The notes beneath the pieces are model-generated. The model was not told the DNA's origin. It saw only the letters and a list, made by a program, of their open reading frames with translations, and ran no database searches. From Prochilodus magdalenae (taxonomy: Eukaryota > Chordata > Actinopteri > Characiformes > Prochilodontidae): DNA of 64,000 nt. Made by a program: the position numbers and the translations under genes. The stretch is taken from positions 276,001-340,000 of the forward strand of contig JAMWET010003878.1 of the NCBI GenBank assembly GCA_024036415.1, given 5' to 3'. This document shows, piece after piece, positions 23,901-37,120 of this stretch. Within the stretch, counting starts at the first letter, position 1. Each line of letters begins with the position of its first letter.

Positions 23901-26900
23901 GTGAAGGTAATGAAAGACTTCACACAGACAGATGTATCCATTTAAAACAGTAATAACTACAGTTAAGATGGCAAAGAGCAAATTACGCCCAACTTTCATT
24001 AAAGCACATGTTTATCCAGGCACTGCTGGGACCTGCCATTTTTATTCCTTTCCCAGCGAGCTTGGCGAGCGTCCGCGCACTATCATTGCCTCTCAAACAA
24101 GGTCAATGGAGTGATAGAACCAGGACAACACTGGTGACTGCCTATCCCCTGAGAACAGAGAACATTCACTGTGTAGAGCCCTGTGTGCGTTCCAGCGTGT
24201 ATCAGCAAGTGTGCTGCCTCACTCTGTGTCACAAGTGTGCAGCACTGAGACCAGTGAGAGGGTTCCCTCAAAGACACCTCAGCTTGGGATGCACAGAAGG
24301 CACTTCAAAACGTGTTCATCTTGCAGGGCCTTGAAGAATCATTGTCACGAGATCAGTTTAATAAAATATACTGTCCTTATTGCCATGTCTTTTAATAACC
24401 ACCTGAAGGTGCAGAGACCCACACTTCAGCAGATACAGACATATGATATGGAGTTAATTTCACAGAATTAGCCTGATGTTCCCGAGCTTTCATTTCCCGT
24501 TTTATCCGACATCCCCACAGCTTAAAGTCTTTGACAGGCTGATAAAAGCAAGGTTCTAAGCAGAGCCTTACCCCATATTTTCAGAATTAGTCTAACTGAT
24601 CTAAATTTAAAGTGCAAAGACTTTTAGCTCATTAGGCTTTTGATGAACACATAACGCTGCTCTGAATGAGAGTTGGCATCATATATGTTGAACCATAAAG
24701 AAGGCGTAAATTACCCTAGCTGCCCGATGGCTAACCTTGCCTAGTTCGTTTAATAAACTCACATATGAAATAACACTTTTTTTCCTCTCCCTTTTTTTCT
24801 CTTTTGCCAATTAAATTGCTAACAAACTCAATTGCTAGACTAGCCTCAGGACATGCATCACACCACTGTCGTCCTGCTTTATTTTTATGGAGTATTATAG
24901 CACATAGCAACTTGCTTTATCTTAGTGGTACAATTTTTTATTTGTCTAGTATTTGCTACTTTAGTTTTGCATTGGGCTAGAATAGAGAATGATACACTGC
25001 TGAAGTCTCATCAGATCTCATTAAATGTGGTTCTATACCAGGTTCTCTAGAATGAAATAAATCTGGGTAGGTACCAAAGGAATAGGCAGTAGCTTTTGTT
25101 TTACATGCGTATTTGCATGTTGAGATAGCTAATAGGATTGTAGGGGTTTTTTTTATGTGAGTTAGATGATGCTAACTGGTGGCTACTACCTAGCAACATG
25201 TTTTTAGTTTAACACATCTAAAGCTTACATGCCCACACCTACACCTAACACAAGGAACACATCTACAAGTTTTAAATTGGCTCAGTGAAGATGAGCTCAG
25301 TAAATGTGTCCACAGTGTCCATGAGTCGTAGTTGCTAATTAGCATTACTAGCTTGCCGTAAGCACCTGCTTTGCTGTGCGTCCTTTGGAATGTAATGTAA
25401 TGCCTGGTGCAAATAAGGCATAGCTTTTTCTGAGTCACAACAGCCTTGTTAAGACACTGTCATCTTTCTAAAGCACAACTTGGCGAAGTTTTTTTTTAAC
25501 TTTATTTTATTACTGTAACACAAATTCATGTATAAGGCTGATATTATGTCTGTTTCTTTTTGCTAACAGCTCTTGTCTTGTGTATGGCTGTATACAATTT
25601 TACCAAACAGATGGGCAGTTTAGTCACATAGTTCAGGTAATCTAATTGCCTTTACATATTTGAATTGCCCTTAATCTGCTTCTGACCAGCCATGTACACT
25701 GAGTGAGGTGGCAGCTTGAATGAGTCAAGGTGAATGAGTTGGACTAACCGCAGTATATTGGTTTTAAATCAACTCAAGACCAATTCATGTCATGTGGTAA
25801 TTGCTCACAGAAGCTCAGTGTTAAATGACATTATTCTAATTTTCTCTGGCCTTTGATTTTATTTCTGCAAAGGATTTTTATATTTTCCAGTTGACGTGTC
25901 ATTAGAAGTTAAGAGAAGAGTTTCTTGCATACAGTACACAGGTAGACGTACTGTGTCGGCTGGTTCCTGCTCGCTCCTACCCACACACGCGCCACGTAAT
26001 GGCCAGGGTGGAGAAATGAGCGCTTGGCGGGGGCTGTGTAGGCAGGGGGAATATGTTAATTGAAAGTTAGGATCACTTTGTGGCCATTACAGGGAGAAAC
26101 CTGAGACGTGTTAACGCGGCAGAGGCAGGCAGCACCTGCTGTCGCCGGGCTAATTGTGTTGGATTTGCCCGTGTCTGTCAGGAGCTGGCGCTCATCATGC
26201 TCCTGCCTCCAGTTACAGCTGTATTATTACCCGAGTTTGACATTACAGCAGGAGCCACTGGGGGTTCGGGCCACCTCCCGACCCTCAAAGCCACCTTCCC
26301 AGACAAATCAGCTTTCCAAAAAGCCCTGATTACGGGAGCCATTTATAATGATGCTAAAAAAAAAGCTTAAAAAGATTTGAATATTCCGACTCTTAATGGA
26401 AAAGCGTTGGGATATGCCACCTCAGAAGAAATCTTCCCATTTTTGTATATAGAAGAAGCATTTATGAAAAGCCTTTGCGTCCTTGACCTACCCTTGGCAA
26501 TTATTTATTTCGGCACATAGGCATTTACACTATGGCTTCGTCTTAGAGACACCAGTTCTCTTTGGATTGGATGCTATGCTAGAGGAGGGGTTTGAAAGCA
26601 CTTGAATACAGGCTTCCTTGCATATGAATGGGCTGCACACAAACCCTGAGTGCTGTGCGGGTGACTGGTGATGAAACCATACTGTGCTTTTGAGGGCCAG
26701 CTAGGGGCAATGGCGTATAATCTGATTCCAACTCCAGTAACCTCCCTTTTATTTTTAATTGTTCCACTGTAGCATTTAAGAGCTATTGATCCCCGGAAAA
26801 GCATTAAGTTAAAGAATCGCTATTACTGTTTATATTCCCTGCTTGGAGAAGGCACATCAAAGGACATTTTAATGTCACAGACTTTCTGAGGGAATTTGAA

Positions 26901-28110
26901 GCCCAGGTTTGAACAGGCCAGCCTATGAGCGAAAAGGACACGCAATAGACAAACGCAGAAACAAATGTGAGGGCAATTTGCAGCTAATCAAATTGCATCC
27001 AAGCATTGATTTCTTTGCAAGGAGAAGTTTACCATGCATGGATTTCAAAAGCTGACGGCATTTTAAAAGTCAAATGTTATGTTCCCACGGTTAATCCTGT
27101 AAACTGCGCAAGGCTAGCAGGGAAGGGTGAGTTATTATTCATGAGGCAGAGGGAGAGAGACAGTAGGATAGATGGGAATGACCAATTAGTGACACAGTTG
27201 TTTAAATAATTTGGAGAATTTGTATAGTGTTATAATCCACCACCCACAAACTGTGTAGTAGAAAATAAAGTCCATTAATAAGTGTTATTATGTATTTATA
27301 AAGCCCATATAATGGAGAAGTCTTTTTATGTAAACATGGTTACAGTTTCAAAGCATATCATTCCCTACCCAGTCAGTATAGTCCAGAAATAGGAAAGAAG
27401 GTGCTGGCAACCTGTTTGGAATTTGTTTTTGTGGTGTCACAAGAAAGACAGCACATTTACCTTTATTCACCCATTACCCCGCACTTATGCACAGTGAAGT
27501 TATAAGGAGTGTTTTAGCCCAGACCTTTGAATGAGGCACAGTACAAGGCAGCCAGTCAGAACTGAGGTGGAATGATCTCGTCTTGATTGTATGCCAGTAG
27601 CCTAAGGCATCTCAGATTTTGTCTTGTCCTCACTGACCCTGTGATCTGCAGTGCCATACACTTGCATGTGTAAGGGTTTTTTTCTTCATTAATTATTTTT
27701 TTTTCTCCCACCTTTAATCTTCCCAACGGCCTTTTGTTGAGCATCAGTTTTTGTGTCCCCTTTCGCCACAGAATCTGGCTCTTTCAAACAAGACTGCCCC
27801 CCCCTTCTTGTGCCGCCACCCCCAGATGTTTTGATTAGCAGCGACTCGTATGCTGGTCAGATCCCGGGATTAATGATGGATAATTTGCCTACGGTTGGCA
27901 CGCCGCTCCGCCGCTCTGCCAGCCTTTGGATGCCATATGGGCAGAAGCAGCTGTTTTCATTACTCTCCCTTGCCCAGATGTGTCAAACAGGATGCCGGCT
28001 TCAATCGGCAGTCTTGCTGGCACTTGGCGGGGGGTGCTTTCGACTTGCTTGGCAGCTAATTACTTTAATGTAGCCGAGGACTGAGGCCCCTGCGTGTTTC
28101 TTTTTTTTTT
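20943..28110. other. intergenic, no gene recognised
   Basis: A 7-kb block without credible exons or recognisable transposons. A short (AGTC)n run is at 22675-22690. Relatively CpG-containing patches are at 25960-26340 and 27880-28060; both could be conserved non-coding elements, but I have only composition to go on. The frame at 26080-26370 (96 codons) has no family match or splice context. An ATTTGCAT octamer is near 25112. Confidence 0.5.
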
Positions 28111-28128
28111 TTTTAAGTGCCTTTTACA

Positions 28129-29127
28129 GACAGCTGAATGCCAGCTGTCACCTTCTCACACAATGAAGGAAGACAGATAAGAAAAACCTACCATGAGGAG
28201 AATGTTGGGCATGGGCCTGTACAAAAGCAGTGGTAAAGTCGGCCTGGGCCAATCAGAGAGGTGATCATGACTAGAGATAGCATTAATGCATCCAGCGCAT
28301 GCCAGACCAATAAGCTCCGCCTTGCTCTGCACTCTGGGCTCCATTTGCAGCAACTTTCTCATAGAGTGGTTGTGCCATGCTCTGGTATTCATCTGCAGTG
28401 TATGGTGCAAAGATGCTGCTGAAGCTTAAGGTTCCATGCAGTTTGTGCATGTCACAGGTATGTTCAGCAGGCATTGTGCAACATCAGCTGGCAGGACAGT
28501 GCAATGCCAAAATTGAGACTGTTGCCAAGGTCAGGGTTTTCTTTTACATGAGAAGTACATGGTCTCCAATGATTAGTTGTAGATGTTGTTGCTGCTCGAG
28601 TGATTCCATACAATGTGTGCATTTGCCAGAAGAACACTGACAGCTGTCGAAAAATGAGTGACAGCTATCAAATTGATCCTTTCAAGGCGTGTAATATCCC
28701 CCAGTTCTGTATGACTGACATTGACGTAGGCCGTTTCTTGGAATACAAATAATAGCTGTGTGCATTTAGTCAATATCATCATTGCAGCAACACAGAACCA
28801 TCGATAAGTCTTCATTATGGCATTCTGCTTTGTCTATATTATCCTCCCATATAGAGTGCGATGGCACTGCTATGGAGCACCACTTGAAGGGTCTCATTTT
28901 TTTGATGCGCATCAATAAGACCTCACTTTTCCGCTCTTACAGGTTTAGCGCTGTCATGACAGATAGATTGGACTTGCCTACCCCACAGCTGTAATGACCA
29001 ACCACAGCTGTCTGCTGCTTAATACGAATGTGTTCACCTGGTGTGTAAACCCGTTCTCGTTTATTGGTTAGCTTGTTTGTTTTTGTTTGCTTTTTTGAAC
29101 ATTAAGCTGCTTTAATGCTTACAGCTG
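28129..29127. promoter_or_regulatory. candidate enhancer: CAGCTG palindrome cluster with TALE-type sites
   Basis: CAGCTG occurs at 28131, 28142, 28485, 28641, 28986, 29005 and 29122, seven times in 1 kb. GACAGCTG-AATGC-CAGCTGTC (28129-28149) is a perfect 8-bp inverted repeat. TGACAGCTGTCG (28638-28649) and TGACAGCTATCA (28659-28670) each match the 12-bp MEIS/PKNOX/TGIF dimer site TGACAGCTGTCA at 11 of 12 positions. They start exactly 21 bp apart, two DNA turns. CAGCTG is also an E-box for bHLH factors. There is no open frame of note. Enhancer function is inferred from motif density only. Confidence 0.45.
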
Positions 29128-30805
<1,678 letters not shown>

Positions 30806-30850
30806 GTCTTCTTTGATGTAGCCCGCTGTGCTGCCGCCCCCCTGTGTTCT

Positions 30851-30876
30851 GATTGGTTGATGGCAGGCGGGGCGGC
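30851..30876 (+). promoter_or_regulatory. CCAAT box plus GC box, candidate promoter
   Basis: GATTGGTTGA (an inverted CCAAT) at 30851-30860 is followed by GGCGGGGCGG, an Sp1-type GC box, at 30866-30875. They sit just after the (TC)n tract in a local GC-rich patch. No TATA box and no coding exon follow. It might start a non-coding transcript. Confidence 0.3.
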
Positions 30877-33350
30877 TAGGGCAGTGTGGGAGTGGAGCAG
30901 GGATGAAAGTGAGCAGGGCAGCGAGAGGGCACCTGCACACAGAGCCTGGCCTGTGCCTCCAGCTCCAGCTTCAACGGCCTCCGCTGACCGCAGAGTGAAC
31001 CCCTGTGTCAGCCACCATCACACAGGCACCACAACCCTGTATTATTCGTCTGTTCTTCTCTTTCTCTCACTTTCTGATTCTCTCTCTGTCTCTCTCCATC
31101 TCTTCCCCCCCCCTCTACCATCCTGACTTCAGTCGTTGAGCCTGGTCCAGTAAGCTGCATTTGCACGGTCATATTTATACGATTTATACAGCATTTATAC
31201 AATATAACCAAAGCAGCACTGAAATAAGAACTAACATTTACAGATTTGGGAATCTAAGTGTCAATTATTTAGTTTGAAACTAAATACATAAGCATACCAA
31301 GCATAGTTGAGGCTAAGTACATATAAAAATAGCAATTTATTTATCTCTCTTTCTCCAAATTAAATTCAATTAAATTCACTAAGCTTTATTAACACTGTCA
31401 TATTTAGATACAGAATTGCCAAAGCTTCATTAAAATATGAAGAACCAGCACATATAACAACGTGTACGAAGTCTTCGGTTTCAATCATAAGTTTCATGCG
31501 AGGATTTAAAGTTTTTGTTGAACTATCAAAGAACATACTAATATTTATTCCTCTCTCCTTCTTTTCTCTCTCTCTGTCCATAAAGCAGGTCCTAGCATGC
31601 AAGCAATAATCCAGTTTAAAAATATGGACTACCTGCTACCCTATACCCTTACAATCTAGTGCTGCATTTTTTCTTCCTGGCTACCTGTAATAATTGTTAT
31701 CCCAAATTATTATCTTAGTTCCATCCCTAAAATACAGTATATGACAATTAATCCTAATTACTTATAGTCTAAGTCTCCTATCCTGGGAGAAACAGATACC
31801 GCTTTACTCTTGTTGCGAATGTTCCCTCATTTTCTCATAGCCCTTAATTGTACTGTAAGCTTATATAATAACAATGGAAATGAACGTTGGAATTCTTTGG
31901 CATAATAAGTCAATATCCATTTAATATGAAGCAGATGAACACTGGCCAACATCTGTCAAGTTTGGACTGTAGAGGCTGCTTTTGCAGTCCTTGAGCTCTG
32001 TGGGAATTTGATTAACCATAAAATGGTGCATTATGTCACCCCTATTAGGTCCATTTAGTGTTGCCAGAAGGTCAGTGCAGAAAAAGACCTCATCTTCACT
32101 TTTATTGAGATGTCTCAGCAATAAGGGCTCTGTTTCAGCACAGCTGTATGCCAAAAGGGGCCAGGCCGTCTCAATGTGTCCCTCTGTGCCCGTCTCCCTC
32201 TGTCTGGAGAGAATGTGTTTTTTTTTTTTCCCAGAAGAATGTTGGCTCACGCTACCAGCTTATAATTTATGAGAGAAAGTTTGTTTTTGTCAATGTTGGA
32301 TCAAATATGTTTTGATAGCTTAGTGCTGACATGATGGTCATTACAGTGTGGATATTTGAACAGACTAACATTGGTGCCTGTGATCATCCCGTCTTCCTTC
32401 TATAGCTTTCCAAATGAGAGATATCAAACAAGCGTCCTAGAACAAGAAACAAATAGGGCAGTTAAACAAATGATAGTGTGTAGACTGTAAGGTGGGACCA
32501 GCTCGATAAAGTCACAGAAGGCAAATGCATTTTAGTTAAACTCTTGTGCTGATGTACCTGCTGTTCTGGAATGTAATCTTTTCCCACAACAGAAACTTAA
32601 TTAAAACAGAAATCAAGATACCTGAAATTAGGTATGTGAACTATGTCCTGACAGCGAAACCTTACTAAACTTAACATTAAATAGGTAAATAACATAAACT
32701 TTAACAATTCTGAAATGTTTGTGTAAAATATTTAATTATGATTTTTAAATAGTGGAACTAATTATTGGAACCCATTTTTCTGAGGCTGAAAATAGTCTAC
32801 CAGACTGCCAGATAGCTCTTCCAGCTAATTAGGTCATATTACTTCAGACCTAAGATAATGTTGTTGATTTTTTATAATATCTGATTTCCGATTTGGGGTG
32901 GCAAAACTGCTGCTCCTACAATTTTAATATTGAACTGTTGAGCTCTTTTATCTTTTATACTTCTGATTCAGAATTATATGCCCTTTTTGCATGCTTTTAC
33001 CATGTAGCACTTTTGATGTGAAAACGATTTTGCTACGAAAACACTGAATCAGTGCATACTAGTTCTGGTTATGGGTTGTATAAAACGGCATCAAAAGCCT
33101 GAATGTGGATTTCTTCTATCCACCTATGCTGATAAGTCTGTGGAATCTTAATTATCGACTGATTGTGTCACACAAACAATATATCAGTTGGGCCCTTTTT
33201 AGTAAACATAAGAGTAGCCGCTCTTTGAACATTAATAAGCTTACAAAATGCATATGGAGAATCCAAATAAACACCCTGCCTTTTAACAATGCACACTGTG
33301 GTACTTCACACTAAACGCAGTGAGCTTTGTTCAAAAACAGCGGTAATTTC
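30877..33350. other. intergenic, with an old fish repeat piece at 31360-31480
   Basis: At about 31360-31480 the text TTCAATTAAATTCACTAAGC / TTTATTAAC / AGAATTGCCAAAGC resembles the 'CAATTTGCTTTATTGGCATG ... ATTGCCAAAGC' tail of a widespread fish repeat, heavily mutated. T10 at 32219-32229. Nothing else is recognised. Confidence 0.45.
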
Positions 33351-33360
33351 TCCTCTATCA

Positions 33361-33669
33361 GGGTCATGCCCCAGCTCTCACAAGGTGCCCATACGCAGGC
33401 CAGGCCTGACTCTCAGGGAGCCCTTCATAATTAAGACCTCTCTTGTGGTCAGGCTGTTTTTTTTGAGGATGGAGGATCTTAAGCTGACCCCGTGTAAATG
33501 CAGTTGTCGCGGAGGTGACCTGCCTGTAAATGAGGGTCATGCTTCAGGTGCAGCGAGGTCACCGGGGGTCATGGAGGTTGCCTTTCTTTGTGGGCTGCTC
33601 TTCCACCCCCTCAGCAGAAACGTGCCTTCGATTGGGTTAGCTCCGATAAGGTGCGGAGCAGCGGGGTCA
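33361..33669. promoter_or_regulatory. nuclear-receptor half-site cluster with a DR4
   Basis: RGGTCA half-sites lie at 33361 (+), 33485 (-), 33516 (-), 33534 (+), 33556 (+), 33566 (+) and 33664 (+), seven in 309 bp. The pair AGGTCA-CCGG-GGGTCA (33556-33571) is a direct repeat with 4-bp spacing (DR4). COUP-TF, thyroid-hormone and LXR-type receptors can bind such repeats. An open frame covers this part (33289-33759, 156 codons) but has no family match and no splice or translation context, so I read the block as regulatory DNA. Confidence 0.4.
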
Positions 33670-35850
33670 CCTCGTCTGCACAGAGATGCGAAAGGTGACA
33701 GGCGGCAGGAGCCATGCCAATCGAGCTGCGAATCTGTCACATCAGCCGGACAGAACTGAAGCATCAGCATTTACACAGCAGGTCTTGTCTTTAAGATCCC
33801 TACACATACAGGTGCTGTGTTATAAACAGAATTTCAGTTAACACAGGTTACACCCATCACACATTCAACCTTGTGTATTGTCACAGTGTTTATGTTTCAG
33901 TCATAGAGTTGCAGTAATTTTTGGGAGTTTGCAGTTAAAATCTTGTACTGACAACGGGAAAGTCAAACTACTCTGCGAAGTCTTTTCCAGCACATCACAA
34001 AGTCTTTCAGTAGGGATATAGTCAAGACTGTGTGGTGACCAGTTCATGTAGGAAAATCATTCCTTGTGCTGCCTAAACAACTCTCTCATGCTTTAAGCTC
34101 AAAGAAAATATCCATTGCTGGGAAAACCTGGCCTTTCAATACATACAGTTAGTCAAGTTAGCCAGGTAACTTCCTTTTTATTGCTGCATAACGAAGCCTG
34201 GCTTCAACCTAACAATCTGAGGCAACCTCAGATCATAACACTTCCTCCAGAGGTGTGTACAGTGGGAACTATTCCTGACAGGTAAATCAATTCCTGCACT
34301 TCCCTTCATACTCTGATGCACCCATTCTCTGAAACAGGGTCAATCTAAACTTGTCTAACTGTATGACCATTTTTCAGTGCTCTTAATGCTCCCTAGCAAA
34401 CTGAAACCTGTTTTCCCTATTAGATTCACTAACAAGTGCTTTTCTTATGGCTGCACAGCTGTTAAGTCCAATCCTGTGAGATATTGTTGCATTAGAGGAG
34501 CTCTTACTTTCACTGTTAAGCACAGCCGTGAGTTCTGCTGCCAGTTTTGAATAAAATTGACCTCACCAAGCATTTAAGTGATCTCCGATTATAGTTATTC
34601 AAGTTATTTCCAAACATATTTCTTTCGCAAAGTTGATGGTCCACCACTGTGCTTTCAGGTTTTAATGGTGTGTTTCAAGTTCAGCATCTACTTGTTTGTT
34701 TTCTTTGTTTGATACAGACCAGTAATTTGACCCTTCTAAAACATAGTTACATCTTTTCCACCACCATGAAATATGTCTTCCCGCATGGATGTTTAATAAA
34801 TGATCAGATAAAACGTGTGTTGTCAGTTTATTACTTATTATTTACTGCAGTAATTATCCAATCGAAGGCTCCTTAGTATTTTCTAATTTAATTCCCAACA
34901 GTCTTTGTCTTTGGCCAGGAAGTGTATGTTGTAAGTGTGTATTTTCCCATAGGATGCTACAGTTGTGTTAATCTTGATAGGCCTGTTGCAATCAAGAAAC
35001 TTTACCAGACAATAAATTGTGAAATAAGTAATTGCAACAAATGAAGGAGAAAACTTTTCAGGTACACCTTAAAGTGGCCAAATTAGCTTATTAGCCGTTA
35101 TGCTTCCTATTCTAAGATTCTAAGCAAACTATAGCTATCTGTTGAACATTCAGCACCTTGAACATTTCAACTTTAAGATAATATAATGTATTCAGTGACT
35201 TTTATTATCATCTAACAAGTTAAAACCTTTAACCTCATCTTTTTTGTTCCCGTCCTGTGTTTTCTTTACTTCACTTCATTGATGAGTGATGGGAGTAATT
35301 GTATTGTGATGGTACTGTATCGGGACCCAGGCACCTGTGGAAATCTTTAGTGGTATGAAGGTAGCTACAAATATAAAGAAAAGTTTGTTCGCTTCCATCT
35401 TTGTTCCTGTAGTTTGGTATAAGAGAGGAGAGGACGTGAGCACTGCTGCCCATGGCCTCGGACTCTCAGAGCACAACGTTGGGGCAGAACAGCACTTAGG
35501 CCAAATCCCAGAGGCCGTGCCTGGCGCAGCCGAGCCCACATTAGCTCAGGCATGGCTTTCCAAAATGGACCCGGCTGAGCGGAATGAAGCGCATAAGGCA
35601 GCGTGCACGCCATGCCGAGGGCTTTATCAAGCATAGATCAATTGATGGCCACATTCTCCTGCAGCTCCTGTGCTGCAAGGGCAAATACTGTATCTTCTGG
35701 GAGTCGGGCGGGAGTCATTGATAGGCTTAGCCTGTGTTTGTGTGTGTTGGTGGGAGGATGTATGTCCATTCGTGTGTGCGTCTCGCCTACTTTAATCAGG
35801 TTTTTTCCCCACTCCCTCTCTTTTCTGACCGCAAACACAGAGCGGTAAGT
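33670..35850. other. intergenic, nothing recognised
   Basis: No credible exon. Overlapping frames near 35270-35640 on both strands fall in a locally GC-richer patch and match no family. Confidence 0.55.
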
Positions 35851-36400
35851 GAAGCGTTGCGGGGCGGCCGGGGGCTTTTCACAAGGGGACAAAAGGTGGG
35901 AGAGGCCGTGGGAGGCCGGGTGCGGCCCACTCCGTCAATGCCCCTCAGTTCAGCCGAGCGGCTCCAGAGGCCCCTGCCCTTCCAGCTGTAAAATTGGCTG
36001 ACAGCGAGACTTTAAAGCCCCCCACTCCTCAATGAGTCCACACACAACTGGGGCATTTACCAGGGCTGATTGCCCCCTTAAGCGAGCATGCTTTATTTTT
36101 ATTTTTTTTCTTTTCCCAAGCCAAAGCACATTCAAGCATATGAAGATCGAGCATGAATAAGAAAAGCACAAGGTTGCATTTGTTTCAAGACCTTTAGTGT
36201 ACGTGAATGATGTTCAGTATTAGGTTTTGGAGTGCTCTTTCGCGAGCCTTTATTTTTTTTATCATTTGCATTACGCCATCTTTTTCAATAATGGTCACGC
36301 TTACGTTCGTAACATTGAGCAGCTCGATAAGCTCGCCAAGAGCCCTTATAATGTGCTCACTGGAAATGAAGAAAAATACAATTACTGTAAGACAGTGTAA
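35851..36400. other. possible conserved non-coding block
   Basis: GC-rich 35860-35980 with several CpGs, then an AT-rich part containing a perfect POU octamer (ATTTGCAT at about 36263). It has the composition often seen in developmental enhancers. No gene is visible. Confidence 0.3.
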
Positions 36401-36897
36401 TGAAATAATCAAAGTTTAGCCATGTACATTGCTGTGCAGCCTCAGTGAAAAACATATTGATTTCCTTTTTTCCATGGCCTTTTTAAGAGGGAATTGAGCA
36501 GAATGAAAATATTTGTCCCCCCTGAAACCATGGGGATAAGCTATTATCCGAACGAGAAGCTAAGGAAAATCAATGGTAATGTCCCAGGTGATTTTGTCTC
36601 CAGAACAGCCATTATGAAGGATCCTGCTTACTTTGTCCCATTTACATGGTTGAGGAAGCTGTTTTAAACCAAATGCTGCCTTTACCCTATATTCTTCCAC
36701 TTTTTGTGTGTGCTCCATTACAAGCGTCAAGCTCCTCTTTTGCCCCCTGAAAGCGCTGGTTTAATCAGAAATATGAAAATGCCTTGGAAGGAGTCAGCCT
36801 TGAGGAGTGACACCATAGAGGAAGGATATACAACAAAAGGATACCTGATTAGAGAAAGGATACGGTCCTATGAATCATCTGCAAATGTATGAAATTG

Positions 36898-37120
36898 GAT
36901 AACGACAAGGCCGTGGCACGGGCGCCCGGCCGCTCCGAGCAGCCGAGAGCCACAACAACAGTCAGGGCCCCGCCATCTTGTTTACATGATTCTCAGCTCT
37001 CTCCTTTCATCACGGCCACCGCCGCTTCCTTCAGGAGTGCGCCGAGAGACAGACGCCAAGGGAGAGAGAGCGAGCGCACGAGCGAGAGAGATTGCAACTT
37101 TGGCCCTATTGTTTAACAGC
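36898..37120 (+). promoter_or_regulatory. CpG-rich patch with YY1-type site
   Basis: 36900-36970 is dense in CpG (ACGGGCGCCCGGCCGCTCCG). CGCCATCTTG at 36971-36980 is a perfect YY1 core of the type found just downstream of CpG-island transcription starts, followed at once by a forkhead-like TGTTTAC. Another CpG-rich, purine-rich stretch follows to 37085. I see no coding exon. If this is a promoter, it would most likely drive a non-coding RNA on the plus strand. Confidence 0.35.

Noticed and set aside
33289..33759. 156-codon open frame
   Set aside because: No known domain, no splice or start context. Its CpG and half-site content fits a regulatory element better.
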